In this document: piece by piece, positions 32,301 to 40,587 of the stretch | How the letters are laid out: every line of letters starts with the position of its first letter | Position numbering within the stretch: position 1 is the stretch's first letter | Assembly (NCBI GenBank): GCA_028681135.1 | Contig: JAQUJC010000008.1 | Span: 1-63,444 of the forward strand | Length of the DNA stretch: 63,444 nt | Reading direction: 5' to 3' | Origin: Kiritimatiellia bacterium | GTDB taxonomy: Bacteria; Verrucomicrobiota; Kiritimatiellia; CAIQIC01; Lenti-01 | Notes under the pieces: model-generated | What the model saw: only the letters and a program-made list of their open reading frames with translations | What the model was told of the DNA's origin: nothing | Databases searched by the model: none | Made by a program: the position numbers and the translations under genes

Positions 32301-34067
32301 GTAGGCCGTATTGGAGGCCGCGACCGTGATGTTGGTCAGGCGGAGGCAATCACGGATGATCCCGGCCCCGATGGACGTGACATTCAGGGGGAGCATGAAG
32401 TCGGTCAGGCCGTTGCAGCTATTGAAGCCATAGGTGCCGATGGAGACGAGACTGTCGGGGAGGGTGATGGCCGTCAGGCCGGAACACCCGGCAAAGCCCC
32501 CAGTGCCGATGGTGGTGAGCCCGTTGCCCAAAGCGACGGTGCGCAGTCCGGCGCACCCGTTGAAGGCATAGTCGCCGATGGTGGTCACGCTGTCGGGCAG
32601 GAGGACCTCCGCCAGGCCGGTGCAGCCATTGAAGGCCTGGCTGCCGATGGCGGCCAGGCCCGCCGGAAACTGCACCCCCGTCAACCCGGTGCGCGCAACA
32701 AAGGCAAAGCTGTCGATGGCGGTGACCCCGGCGGGAATGGCATAGGTTCCTTTGCGAGCGGACGGGAACTGGATCAGCGTGGTCCGGTTCGAGTTGAACA
32801 AGACGCCCTCCAGGCTGGAATAGGCGGGGTTGGCCACCGCTACGGCGATGTTGGTCAGGCGCGCGCAACTGCGAAAGACGCCGCTGCCGAGAGTGGTCAC
32901 GGTGGCGGGCAGGCGGATGTCCGCGATGCCGTTGCAGCCGTTGAAGGCATAGCTGCCGAGGGTGGCGACGCCCTCCGGCAGGGTCACCGCCGTGAGGCCG
33001 GCACAGCCATTGAAGGCATAGCTGCCGAGGCTGACGATTCCGCTGCCGAACTCAACCGTTCGCAGTCCGGTACACCCATTGAAGGCGTAGTTGCCGAGCG
33101 TGGCCACGCTGTCAGGAAGCGTGATAGCGGAGAGGCCGGTGCAGCCGTTGAAGGCGTGCGTGCCGAGGGTGGTCAGGCCCTCGGGCAGGGTGACGGCGGT
33201 CAGGGCGGTGCGCCCGGAGAACGCATAGCTGTCGATGGCGGTCACGCCCGCGGGAACAACATAGGCCCCTGGTTTAGCCGCGGGATATTGAATCAAGGTG
33301 GTCTGGTCCTTGTTGAACAAGACGCCCTCCACGCTGGCATAGGCGGCATTGGAACCGGCGACGCTGAAGGCGGCCAGACCCGCGCAATTGAGAAAGGCGC
33401 CCGTGCCGATCGTAGCCACGTGCTCGGGGATAGGGAGGTCCGTCAGCCCATGGCAGTTGTTGAAGGCATAGCTGCCGATGCTCACGACGCTATCGGGAAT
33501 CTCGACGGTCGTGAGTCCGGAACAGCCGCTGAAGGCATAGCTGCCGATGGAATTCACATTCGTGCCGAGGGTCAGCGACTGCACGCCGCCGCAGTTATTG
33601 AAGGCATAGCTGCCGATGGTGATCATGCTGTCGGGGATGATGATCTCCTTCAATCCGGAGCACCCGTTGAAGGCCTGAGTGCCCAGTTCAGTGACCTGGC
33701 CGGGAAGCGTGAGTTCTTCCAGACTCGAACAACTGCGAAAGGCATAGTTGCCGATTGTCTGGAGCCCGGCGGGTAGGGTGATCGATTGGAGAGCCGAACA
33801 GGACTGGAAGGCAGATGAGCCGAGGTTGGTAATGCTGTCCGGGAACACCATGCCCGTCAGGCGAATATTGCCTTTGAAGGCATTGGCACCGATAGCGGTA
33901 ACGGGCAGACCCTCCAGCGTCGCGGGGATGGTCAGGTCGCCCCCGGGGCCGGTGTAGTTGGTGATGGTGACCGAATTGCTGGAGACAATCGAGTATTCAA
34001 ATCCTCCCAAGGCAGCCAATGGCTGGCAGCAAAACAATATCCACCCGAGCGTCCAGAGTTTTTTCAT
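29307..34067 (-). CDS. BspA-like leucine-rich repeat surface protein with seven 173-residue super-repeats
   Basis: The start at 34067 is chosen because it begins a signal peptide (MKKLWTLGWILFCCQPLAAL) and has AGGAA upstream; the frame extends 89 codons further without support. The 1586-residue product is built from 23-residue LRR_5 units of the type LTxxxLPDSVTSIGSYAFNGC. A marker segment (EGVLFNKDQTTLIQYPAAK, then Y.IPxGVTAIDSYAF) recurs seven times, exactly 519 bases apart. The C-terminal part has an InlB B-repeat-like segment (EYAFRGWWTAAGGRG) and an end domain with no sorting signal I recognise. BspA-type proteins bind surfaces or host matrix; here the ligand is unknown. Confidence 0.88.
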   Translation of the reverse strand: MKKLWTLGWILFCCQPLAALGGFEYSIVSSNSVTITNYTGPGGDLTIPATLEGLPVTAIGANAFKGNIRLTGMVFPDSITNLGSSAFQSCSALQSITLPAGLQTIGNYAFRSCSSLEELTLPGQVTELGTQAFNGCSGLKEIIIPDSMITIGSYAFNNCGGVQSLTLGTNVNSIGSYAFSGCSGLTTVEIPDSVVSIGSYAFNNCHGLTDLPIPEHVATIGTGAFLNCAGLAAFSVAGSNAAYASVEGVLFNKDQTTLIQYPAAKPGAYVVPAGVTAIDSYAFSGRTALTAVTLPEGLTTLGTHAFNGCTGLSAITLPDSVATLGNYAFNGCTGLRTVEFGSGIVSLGSYAFNGCAGLTAVTLPEGVATLGSYAFNGCNGIADIRLPATVTTLGSGVFRSCARLTNIAVAVANPAYSSLEGVLFNSNRTTLIQFPSARKGTYAIPAGVTAIDSFAFVARTGLTGVQFPAGLAAIGSQAFNGCTGLAEVLLPDSVTTIGDYAFNGCAGLRTVALGNGLTTIGTGGFAGCSGLTAITLPDSLVSIGTYGFNSCNGLTDFMLPLNVTSIGAGIIRDCLRLTNITVAASNTAYSSVEGVLFNSNQTALIQYPAARIGDYAIPAGVTAIGDYAFRSRTGLTGITLPDGLTAIGSSAFNGCTGLMSVDIPDSVTTIGSYAFSGCAGLQSARLGLGVQTIGSAAFAGCAGLDEITLPDSVTSIGAYGFNSCNGLTNFTLPLNVTSIGAGIIRDCLRLATITVAASNTAYSSVDGVLFDKDQTTLIQYPAAKTGAYAIPDGVRTIDSYAFSARTGLSSITIPASVFSIGSFAFNGCTGLTSVVIPDSVTSIGSYAFNGGQNLATISIGDHVLSIGSAAFAGCSGVTDLTLPDSVTSIGSYAFNGCNGLTTFTLPGHVTAIGDGIVRDCAALTAIRVASNNTAFSSADGVLFNKTQTRLIQYPSAKTGDYVIPEGVTTIDSFAFISRTNLTAITLPSTLTSISSYAFYGCTGLTHLTLPDSVVYIDSYAFAGCTGLTDVVIPDQVVAIGSGAFAGCSTLTHLTLGANVTAIGDYAFNGPNQLTTVMLPATVIQIGDGVFRDCPDVANIQIDPANAAFTSLDGVLFNKDQTALIQYPVTKAGPYIIPDGVTAIDSYAFVSRTNLTAITLPATLTSIGSHAFYGCRGLSTILFPEGLTAIGSGAFAGCTALTNVVVPDHVTSIGYSAFANCTALAHLTLGAHVASIGSYAFNGCPGLTNVWLPDRVTSLGDGVFRDCDALLAIDVADANPSYSSRDGVLFNKARTHLIQFPSARAGAYDVPEGVQRIGSYAFIARTALTAVAMADSVAILESYAFYGCSALADIQLRTGLRQIGDHVFENCTGLDRLMLPPNVQQIGIATFDGLACPLYFKGPAPVFSQVNPTWPLVYYCANRAGWAAYPAPKTLWTTVAAFYAEGGTPSYASRTYNVGNPYATLPAATRPEYAFRGWWTAAGGRGHHVFTNTPVPYVTAPHALYADWTLAPAIGGEFELHVLPEGMAFGLPSDFSGGRIEYATGVTQHEWDFAPLPADEYEITNGTAIILFSTNRPLAVYRALFSP

Positions 34068-34215
34068 CGGCTGCCTGTTCCTTTCGGGGAGCCCCGCGGT
34101 TTCTCTGTCAGATTCACCATGTGAAGCGTACCCGGCAGGCACCGGCGTGTCAAAGACCTTCCCGGGAATCGCCTTTGTTTTGTAATTTGTTGGCAACCCG
34201 GATAGGGTAGCGGAA

Positions 34216-35658
34216 ATGAATACCATCAGGATAGTGATACTGTGGGCGTTGGCGGGGGGGGTGTGCGGGCCGGTGGGGGCGCGCAACTGGACCGCACCGG
34301 TGATGGCGACCTGGACAGACGATCCGCGGACCACCGTGACGCTGGCGTGGGAGCGTCCCGCGGCAGCGACAGCGCAGGTGACCTATGGGGTGGACGAGCC
34401 GGCGGATGACTCGCGGCGTCCGGCCTTTCAAACGGTGGTATTCACTAATGCCGTCCCCCGCCACGTCGTCACGTTGCGCGATTTGACACCGGGAACGCAT
34501 TATCGTTATACGGTGTCGTCCAGCGACGGGTATGAGGCAACCGGGCGGTGGTGGACTGCGCCGGCATCACCGGAGCATCCGTTCTCGTTTGTGCTGCTCA
34601 ACGACTTGCAGGGGGGGCTTAACGCCGACGCGGCCAAGGCCGTGGCGGCGGGCGTGGCGGCGGCCCAGCCGACATTTGTGCTGTCGGCCGGAGACCTGGC
34701 GGATTCGCGTCATGCGCACGATTATGCCGGTGTGATTCGTAGTTGGCAGTTGATGTACGAATGCCTGGAGGATGTCTTCGCCGCCGGGGTTTTCCAACCC
34801 GTGGCGGGTAATCACGACGAACCGGAGAATCCCGATTCGTTCTGGTACCGGTTGCTGGAACTGCCGGGCGATCAGCGCGACTATGTGTTCGATGTCGGCC
34901 CAATCCGGTTCATCATGGTGGATGCCACAAAAAATGAGGCCGCGAGTCGGATGGCCTGGCTGGCGCGTGAATTGCAGCAGGCGGCCTATGACCCCGCGGT
35001 AACCTGGGTGATCCCGACCTTTCATCGCCCGCCCTATTCGTGGGGCGAGCGCGGGGGGGACGAGGATATCCGTCAGTGGTGGACCCCGTTATTCACTCGT
35101 TACGAGGTGGGGCTGGTGATCAGTGGGCACGCGCACACCTACCAGCGGACGCGACCTATCGAGGGGGTGCCCTATCTGGTCAGCGGCGGCAGCGGGGGCT
35201 GGCTGTATGCCGTTGATGAGCAGCAGCCGGAAATCGCGTTTGCCACCAGCGTGTACCACTTTGTGGAATTCCGGGTGGAGGCGGAACGCCTCGGGCTGGA
35301 GGCGAAGGGGGCGGATGGAACCGTGTTTGACCGCGCCAGCTATGTCGCACGGCACCATGTGCAAGTGGAGCCGGTCTTCCCGGTGCGGGGGGAGAACTGT
35401 ACCATTCGATATGACGCGCGGGGCGGGCCGCTGGCCGATGCCGGGCAGATTCACCTGCATTTGGGACGGGACGACTTTACGGAGGCACTGCTGGATGTGC
35501 CCATGAAGCGGGATGCGGCGGGAGTCTGGACCGCGACATTTGTGGTGCCCGAGTCGCCCAAATGGCATCTCGCCTTCTGCTTCCATGATCCGCAGCGCGA
35601 GCGCTGGCACAACAATTATACGTATAATTGGCAGGCACTGGTCGCCCGCGAATGGTAA
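34216..35658 (+). CDS. Secreted purple-acid-phosphatase-like metallophosphoesterase with C-terminal starch-binding-like module
   Basis: This 480-residue protein has a signal peptide, an N-terminal fibronectin-III-like domain (about 25-115, as in purple acid phosphatases) and a calcineurin-like phosphoesterase domain. Metal-site residues are Asp130 (LLNDLQ), Asp160 (SAGDLAD), Asn199-His200 (GNHDE), His270 (FHRPPYSW) and His305/His307 (GHAHTYQRT). The last about 100 residues (CTIRYDARGGPLADAGQIHL, then HNNYTYNW) resemble CBM25/53 starch-binding domains; this is less sure. It is divergent from the LRR gene, with a 148-base gap that must hold both promoters. Phosphate release in the periplasm or outside is likely; the substrate is unknown. 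Confidence 0.85.
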   Translation: MNTIRIVILWALAGGVCGPVGARNWTAPVMATWTDDPRTTVTLAWERPAAATAQVTYGVDEPADDSRRPAFQTVVFTNAVPRHVVTLRDLTPGTHYRYTVSSSDGYEATGRWWTAPASPEHPFSFVLLNDLQGGLNADAAKAVAAGVAAAQPTFVLSAGDLADSRHAHDYAGVIRSWQLMYECLEDVFAAGVFQPVAGNHDEPENPDSFWYRLLELPGDQRDYVFDVGPIRFIMVDATKNEAASRMAWLARELQQAAYDPAVTWVIPTFHRPPYSWGERGGDEDIRQWWTPLFTRYEVGLVISGHAHTYQRTRPIEGVPYLVSGGSGGWLYAVDEQQPEIAFATSVYHFVEFRVEAERLGLEAKGADGTVFDRASYVARHHVQVEPVFPVRGENCTIRYDARGGPLADAGQIHLHLGRDDFTEALLDVPMKRDAAGVWTATFVVPESPKWHLAFCFHDPQRERWHNNYTYNWQALVAREW

Positions 35659-35673
35659 GCGTGAGTGGGGGAC

Positions 35674-37185
35674 TCAGACGTCCACGAGATCGCGGGTGGG
35701 GAAGAGCGGATCGCTGGTGACATGGATGCCAAGGCGCTTGAGCCCGACGTCGTCCCCGGCGGCGGGGATGTGGGTGGAATGCAGTTCGGTGCCGACCAGC
35801 TCTTTGAGGCATTCCATGGCGGCTTGGGCCGAGGGATTGGTGGTGGCGCTGATACACAGGGCGACAAGGGTTTCGGCGAGACTCATGCTTTCGGTTTTGC
35901 GTCCGAGAATGTCGCGCTTGAGGGTCCCAATTGATTGGGTGACAGACGGCGGCAGCAAATGGATGCGGTCGGGGATGCCGGCGAGGTGTTTGATGGCATT
36001 GAGAATGACGCTGGACGCCGCGTGCATCAGCGGGGAATTTTTGCCGGTGATGAGGGTGCCGTCGTGCAGGTCGAGGGCCGCCCCGCAATAGACCCCCTGG
36101 CTGCCCTTCTGGCGGGCAGCGCCGTCCTGCGCCGCCTGGCGGGCCGGGCGGACGACGCGGCGGTCATCGGGGCGCAGCCCCAATTCCTGCATCAGTTTTT
36201 CGACGCGGTGAACGGTGTCTTCGCCGGTCAGGCCCAGGGCATATTCACAGGAGTAGCGAAAGAAGCGGCGAATGATTTCCTGGCGGGAGGCCTCGCGGAC
36301 GACGGCATCGTCGCAGATTCCGGAGGAAATCCGGTTGACGCCCATATCGGTGGGGGATTGGGGGGGCGCCTCGGTGCCGATGCGCGTGAGAATACTTTTC
36401 ACCACGGGGAAGGCATCGATGTCGCGATTATAGCTGACGGCGGCCTGACCCGTGGCCTCGAGGTGGAAGGGGTCGATCAGATTCACATCGTGCAGGTCAG
36501 CCGTGGCCGCTTCGTAAGCGGTGTTAACGGGGTGCTTAAGCGGAAGGTCCCAGACGGGAAAGGTCTCGAACTTGGCATAGGCGGCCTGCCGTCCGGCGAG
36601 GTGGTCGTGGTAGAGCAGGGCCAGGCACGTGGCGAGTTTGCCGCTGCCAGGCCCGGGAGCCGTGACCACCACGAGGGGCTTGGTGGTAGGGATAACGGGG
36701 GTGGCGCCATAGCCGACGGCGCTGACGATGCGGTCCACATCGGCAGGATAGCCGCGAATGGTTGCATGGGTATAGACGCGCAAGCCCCGCCGTTCGAGCT
36801 TGGTTTGGAACTGTTCGGCGGCGGGCTGGTGATCAAAGCGGGTGATGACGATGCCGGTGACGTCCACATCGCGATCATGCAGATCGTCAATCAGCTTCAT
36901 GGCATCGGTATCATAGGAAATGCCGAAGTCCGCGCGCATCTTCTTGCGCTCGATGTCCCCGGCATGGATGCACAGAATGACCTCGGCTTGGTCCTTAAGC
37001 TGCTGGAGCAGACGCATTTTAATGTTGGGGTCGTAGCCGGGCAGGACGCGGGCGGCATGATAGTCGAAAAGTAGCTTGCCGCCAAATTCCAGGACGAGCT
37101 TGTCGCAGGCGTTCAGGCGCTCGAGAATGCTGGCGGTTTGCTCGCGCAAATAGCGCTCGTTATCGAACCCGACCACGTGGTTCAT
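35674..37185 (-). CDS. DUF1846 domain-containing protein
   Basis: The start at 37185 (MNHVVGFDNERYLREQTASI) matches the family and overlaps the stop of the upstream gene (37182-37185); the longer frame is not needed. The 503-residue product matches DUF1846 proteins over its length: GFDNERYLREQ, KLVLEFGGKLLFDYHAARVL, a VTAPGPGSGKLATCLALLYH loop that looks like a P-loop variant, and GKNSPLMHAASSVILNAIKH. Structures exist for the family but no confirmed function is known to me. It is the last gene of a three-gene operon with two short unknown proteins. Confidence 0.88.
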   Translation of the reverse strand: MNHVVGFDNERYLREQTASILERLNACDKLVLEFGGKLLFDYHAARVLPGYDPNIKMRLLQQLKDQAEVILCIHAGDIERKKMRADFGISYDTDAMKLIDDLHDRDVDVTGIVITRFDHQPAAEQFQTKLERRGLRVYTHATIRGYPADVDRIVSAVGYGATPVIPTTKPLVVVTAPGPGSGKLATCLALLYHDHLAGRQAAYAKFETFPVWDLPLKHPVNTAYEAATADLHDVNLIDPFHLEATGQAAVSYNRDIDAFPVVKSILTRIGTEAPPQSPTDMGVNRISSGICDDAVVREASRQEIIRRFFRYSCEYALGLTGEDTVHRVEKLMQELGLRPDDRRVVRPARQAAQDGAARQKGSQGVYCGAALDLHDGTLITGKNSPLMHAASSVILNAIKHLAGIPDRIHLLPPSVTQSIGTLKRDILGRKTESMSLAETLVALCISATTNPSAQAAMECLKELVGTELHSTHIPAAGDDVGLKRLGIHVTSDPLFPTRDLVDV

Positions 37186-37898
37186 CTCAGACCAAGGATC
37201 GCGGTGAGGACGGCAGGGTGCTGTCGTAGTTGATCGTAAAGGCGCAGCATGCAATCGCTATAGGCAAAAATCCATTGCTGCTGATAGAGGCGTTCCTGGA
37301 TGTCGGAATAGAGCGCGGCGGTAAAGCAGATGCGGCGGGCGGTGAACACGGGATTGGACTGGCCGGAAAACTGGCGGCGGATAAACAGCGAGGCCGCGCC
37401 GGAGGGATTGAGCAGGGGGGCGAGACATTGTTCGATGCGCCGCCAGTGACGTTGGCGGAAGTCCAGCAAGAAGGCCGGGGGGATGGTATATCGGTGTAGA
37501 CGCTGCATCAGCTTAACAATGTCGCGGCGGTCGGGCACGTCGTTCACTTGCAGAAACAGGCGTAAGAAATTGCGATATTGCCGTTCCCATTCCTCTTGGT
37601 GGGAATGGGGGGAGGGCTCAAGCAGATCGGCCTCATCCATGCGGCGAATGATGTGATCGATGAAAATACAGGCCATGCGAGTGATCAGCAGGGCCTTGGT
37701 CAGCATGATCTGGTCCCGGTTCCAGCCCAAATGGCGGCCCCAGCGTTCGACCCGCCTGGGGGCACGAATGATCCGCTGCCAATACAGGAGATTGAAGCCG
37801 GGATGGTGGCCGAGAATGTACTCTTCGCGGCGCTGATAGCGCTGGCGAATGGCCTGTCGGTTGTAGTTGGTGATGGGGTCTGGGAGGCTGACTTCCAT
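37182..37898 (-). CDS. Uncharacterised helical protein, DUF1846 neighbour
   Basis: This 238-residue, basic and strongly helical protein has many Arg, Gln and Tyr residues (YNRQAIRQRYQRREEYILGH; FSGQSNPVFTARRICFTAAL). No signal peptide or membrane segment is visible, so it should be cytoplasmic. I recognise no family. It overlaps the DUF1846 start by 4 bases (ATGA), indicating translational coupling. It lies 8 bases after the 100-residue gene. The high fraction of basic helices could mean nucleic acid binding, but that is speculation. Confidence 0.75.
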   Translation of the reverse strand: MEVSLPDPITNYNRQAIRQRYQRREEYILGHHPGFNLLYWQRIIRAPRRVERWGRHLGWNRDQIMLTKALLITRMACIFIDHIIRRMDEADLLEPSPHSHQEEWERQYRNFLRLFLQVNDVPDRRDIVKLMQRLHRYTIPPAFLLDFRQRHWRRIEQCLAPLLNPSGAASLFIRRQFSGQSNPVFTARRICFTAALYSDIQERLYQQQWIFAYSDCMLRLYDQLRQHPAVLTAILGLR

Positions 37899-37906
37899 GG
37901 CGATGG

Positions 37907-38209
37907 CTACAGCCCTAGCGTCATCTTGTAGTTTTTCAGCGCACCCAGATATTTGGTGTATTGCTTTTTACTGAAGGGATGCGGGTAGGATTCAAAGTGG
38001 CGGTTGATGTCGGAGGGCGCCTCGGTGTCGGCGGCAATTTCTCGGACGCGTGTACGCTTGGTCTCGTCGTCAAGACCCGCCCAGCTTTCATCTTCGAACG
38101 CCAGCGCGGCCTGGCGGACGACGGGGGGGATGCGGACATTATTTTTAATGAGATGCCCCACTAATTGATGTAGCTGAAAGCCAAAGGGTCGCTCAAGTTC
38201 GTTATGCAT
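37907..38209 (-). CDS. Small hypothetical protein, first gene of the DUF1846 operon
   Basis: This 100-residue soluble protein starts MHNELERPFGFQLHQLVGHL. It has an acidic middle (DESWAGLDDETKRTRVREIA) and a basic end (SKKQYTKYLGALKNYKMTLG). No known domain is recognised. A GGCGGA sequence stands upstream of the ATG at 38209, and the next gene begins 8 bases after its stop. The three genes 38209 to 35674 are thus one unit. Confidence 0.7.
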   Translation of the reverse strand: MHNELERPFGFQLHQLVGHLIKNNVRIPPVVRQAALAFEDESWAGLDDETKRTRVREIAADTEAPSDINRHFESYPHPFSKKQYTKYLGALKNYKMTLGL

Positions 38210-38360
38210 AAATTATCCGCCTCCACCTTTTCGTGGTCACTATAGGCTCTCAACGGACAAGGGACAATCCCAAAACCATGGGGGGGCAAGTCTGGTCTGG
38301 CGGGGGCGAGTCGGTGCAGGCTTGCCGCCGGGGGGACCCTCACGCTAGAGTGGGCGGTCT

Positions 38361-39302
38361 ATGCGGGCATGGTTTAAACATATCTATCGCGATACGGACC
38401 TGGGGTTTCGGCTGCTTTTCCCCTGGGTGCGGCTGCGCGACTATCTCGGGGATGGGCGCTGGCGTTCCGACCGCACGGCCATCGCCCGTCAATTCGAGCT
38501 GACCTTCGGGCGGCCACTGGACTGGGAGCAGCCGCGCACCCTCAATGAAAAAATGCAGTGGCTGAAGCGCTACTATCGCGAGCCCTTGCAGCGGGTGGCG
38601 GCCGATAAGGTTGCGGTGCGCGAGCATGTGCGGGCCCGGGTGGGGAGCGATGTCTTGATTCCGCTGCTGGCGGTGTATCGGCGGGCGGCGGATATCCGGT
38701 TCGACGAGCTGCCCGCGGCGTTTGCCCTGAAGGTTAATCACGGCAGCGGTCAAAACTGGATTGTGCGCGACAAGGCGCACGTGGACGAGCGGCGGGTGCG
38801 ACGACAGTTCCGTGAATGGATGGCGATCAGCCACTACGCGGAATCCCGGGAATGGCCCTATCGCGGCATCAAACCACTGATTGTCGCCGAAGAGCTGCTC
38901 GTGGACGACCACGGCCAAATCCCCAGCGACTACAAGCTGCATTGTTTTGGTGGCCAGGTGGCCTGCATTCAGGTGGACCTTGAGCGCGATACGGATCACC
39001 GGCGTAATTTCTACGACACCCAGTGGCAGCAACTGCCATTCATCTGGTCGGAATGGGACGGGGACCGGCCCCTATGGCCCACGGGGCGGGAGGTCCCCCG
39101 GCCCGCACTCTTGCCCGAAATGATCCGCCTGGCGGAAGCGTTGTCAGCGGATTTCCCCTATGTGCGCATCGATCTGTTTCACTGTCACAACAAACTCTAT
39201 TTCGGTGAAATTACCTTTTTCCATGGCGGGGGATTTGAGCGTTTCGAGCCCGCTGACTATGACCGGAACCTGGGCGACCGGCTGGTGCTTCCGAAAAAGT
39301 AG
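38361..39302 (+). CDS. TupA-like ATP-grasp family protein
   Basis: This 313-residue cytoplasmic protein matches TupA-like ATP-grasp proteins (PF14305). An N-terminal acceptor-like region contains RTLNEKMQWLKRYYREPLQR. ATP-grasp motifs follow: FALKVNHGSGQNWIVRDK, GIKPLIVAEELLVDD, DYKLHCFGGQVACIQVD, and the metal-binding end YVRIDLFHCHNKLYFGEITF. Such proteins are usually found in capsule or cell-wall polysaccharide loci, where they join amino acids or similar groups to sugars such as teichuronopeptide. No glycosyltransferases lie next to it here, so the acceptor cannot be predicted. It is divergent from the 38209 operon. Confidence 0.82.
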   Translation: MRAWFKHIYRDTDLGFRLLFPWVRLRDYLGDGRWRSDRTAIARQFELTFGRPLDWEQPRTLNEKMQWLKRYYREPLQRVAADKVAVREHVRARVGSDVLIPLLAVYRRAADIRFDELPAAFALKVNHGSGQNWIVRDKAHVDERRVRRQFREWMAISHYAESREWPYRGIKPLIVAEELLVDDHGQIPSDYKLHCFGGQVACIQVDLERDTDHRRNFYDTQWQQLPFIWSEWDGDRPLWPTGREVPRPALLPEMIRLAEALSADFPYVRIDLFHCHNKLYFGEITFFHGGGFERFEPADYDRNLGDRLVLPKK

Positions 39303-39343
39303 TGTCGCGATATTAACCACGGACGGGCCCCCCCCTCCCGCCA

Positions 39344-39898
39344 TTATCGCAGCTTGCGGAAGGAATAGACGGGCTTGGCGCTGAAGAATGCCGGATCGTC
39401 GAGTTGACTGCGGACAAAGGCCTCGGCATCGATGGTCGTGCCGGTCAGGAGATAGCCGTTGCTCTGCGATCCGCCGGGCAGCAGGGCGAGGTCGGCTGCT
39501 GTGGCGCGAGAGGCGAATGATTCCAAATCGGGGGTGAACAGGGCCAGGGTGTCGTCCCCAAGGTCGGCTCGCAGCAAAAGGGTGCCCGGCACATGGGCCC
39601 ATCCATCCCCTTCGGCGGGGCCGACCATCAGCAAAAGGGTGTCGCCGAGCCGGTGCAAGGTGCCCGTGAACCGCGAGACGTCATCGCCATCGGTCAGCAT
39701 CAGGTGATAGCTCTCCGGGGAGCCGCCCACAAAGAGCACTTCGGATGCCGAAGCCTGGTGCCACACGCCAAGCAGGGAGGGGGCCTCCACGCGCGAGGCG
39801 GTCGATAGCCATGGATGGACGGAGCGAATGAGACAGCCGGAGGCAAGCAGAATGATCGCCAGCGGCACGATGATCAGGCGGAGGGGGGTCATGTTCAT
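39344..39898 (-). CDS. Lipoprotein of unknown function
   Basis: This 184-residue protein has a lipoprotein signal with lipobox LLASGC (Cys22), so it is likely anchored in a membrane. The mature part looks like a small beta-barrel or lipocalin-like fold (SLLGVWHQASASEVLFVGGS; YHLMLTDGDDVSRFTGTLHR). I cannot assign a family. The genes on both sides face away or are separate, so there is no operon context. Confidence 0.75.
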   Translation of the reverse strand: MNMTPLRLIIVPLAIILLASGCLIRSVHPWLSTASRVEAPSLLGVWHQASASEVLFVGGSPESYHLMLTDGDDVSRFTGTLHRLGDTLLLMVGPAEGDGWAHVPGTLLLRADLGDDTLALFTPDLESFASRATAADLALLPGGSQSNGYLLTGTTIDAEAFVRSQLDDPAFFSAKPVYSFRKLR

Positions 39899-40004
39899 GG
39901 TGTGAATTCCTGTTGGGAGTCATGTCAACCTACCCTGCCAACCACCACCAAACAACCCATGACGGTGGAAGCATCTGGTGATCAGGGGGCAGGAACTGTC
40001 GGCG

Positions 40005-40478
40005 TCAACCCGCCTCTTCCGGGCGCAGGTCGAGGAGGCGGGCGGCGCGAGTGGGATCAATACGGTAGCGCGAGCCGTGGCCCTGGAAAAAGCCATGTCG
40101 GTGAATCAAAAAGAGTCCGAGCGCGGTCAGGATGAGCGTATCGCCTGTGGCGGAATCGGTCAGCATAACATCGCCTTTTTCAAACATCCCATCGCCGCGG
40201 AAAGGAGAGGGAATACGGCCCATGGACTCGTGGGCGATCGCACTCAGACCGGGTCGGATATCGACCCGGCCGCCCAGCGCGGCGCGGGCCTTTTCAAAGG
40301 CGTCGGCCAGTGCGCCATGCAGGGTCTCTTTTTCGATACGGAGCCGGTCGAGCGTGCGCAAATCCTCGGTGATGATCTCATCGACCGGGCGATGATCGTG
40401 GCCGAGAAAGCCGTCGCCCGAAAACTTAGAGGCGGCAAGGCGTGCGTCGAGGGAATGGTCTTGGGGTGTTTCTTTCAT
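40005..40478 (-). CDS. Uncharacterised cytoplasmic protein (possible diol-dehydratase-small-like or glycerol-dehydratase-like fold)
   Basis: A strong GAGGAGG site precedes the ATG at 40478, giving a 157-residue protein. Its N-terminal half is helical (TEDLRTLDRLRIEKETLHGA, then LADAFEKARAALGGRVDIRP). That arrangement loosely recalls the small subunit of B12 diol/glycerol dehydratases (TLDRLRIEKETL is like their conserved DLKRLR region), but the evidence is thin. The C-terminal half contains FEKGDVMLTDSATGDTLILT. No partner subunits are nearby. I would leave the function open. Confidence 0.6.
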   Translation of the reverse strand: MKETPQDHSLDARLAASKFSGDGFLGHDHRPVDEIITEDLRTLDRLRIEKETLHGALADAFEKARAALGGRVDIRPGLSAIAHESMGRIPSPFRGDGMFEKGDVMLTDSATGDTLILTALGLFLIHRHGFFQGHGSRYRIDPTRAARLLDLRPEEAG

Positions 40479-40587
40479 GGGGCCTCCTCACCATTCCAGT
40501 GGTACCAGCACGCGACGGCGGACTCAATCCTAAATGATGGAAGCCGGGTGGATGCCGGGGCGCCCTTTGAGACAGGATCAACAGGAT

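Noticed and set aside
31731-33776. Long plus-strand open frame (681 codons) antisense to the LRR gene
   Set aside because: It is the mirror of a biased repetitive gene: its translation is a low-complexity repeat of the same period, without a start signal or known domain.
35935-37074. Plus-strand frame (379 codons) over DUF1846
   Set aside because: It is a Gly/Asp-rich shadow frame; DUF1846 motifs are on the minus strand.
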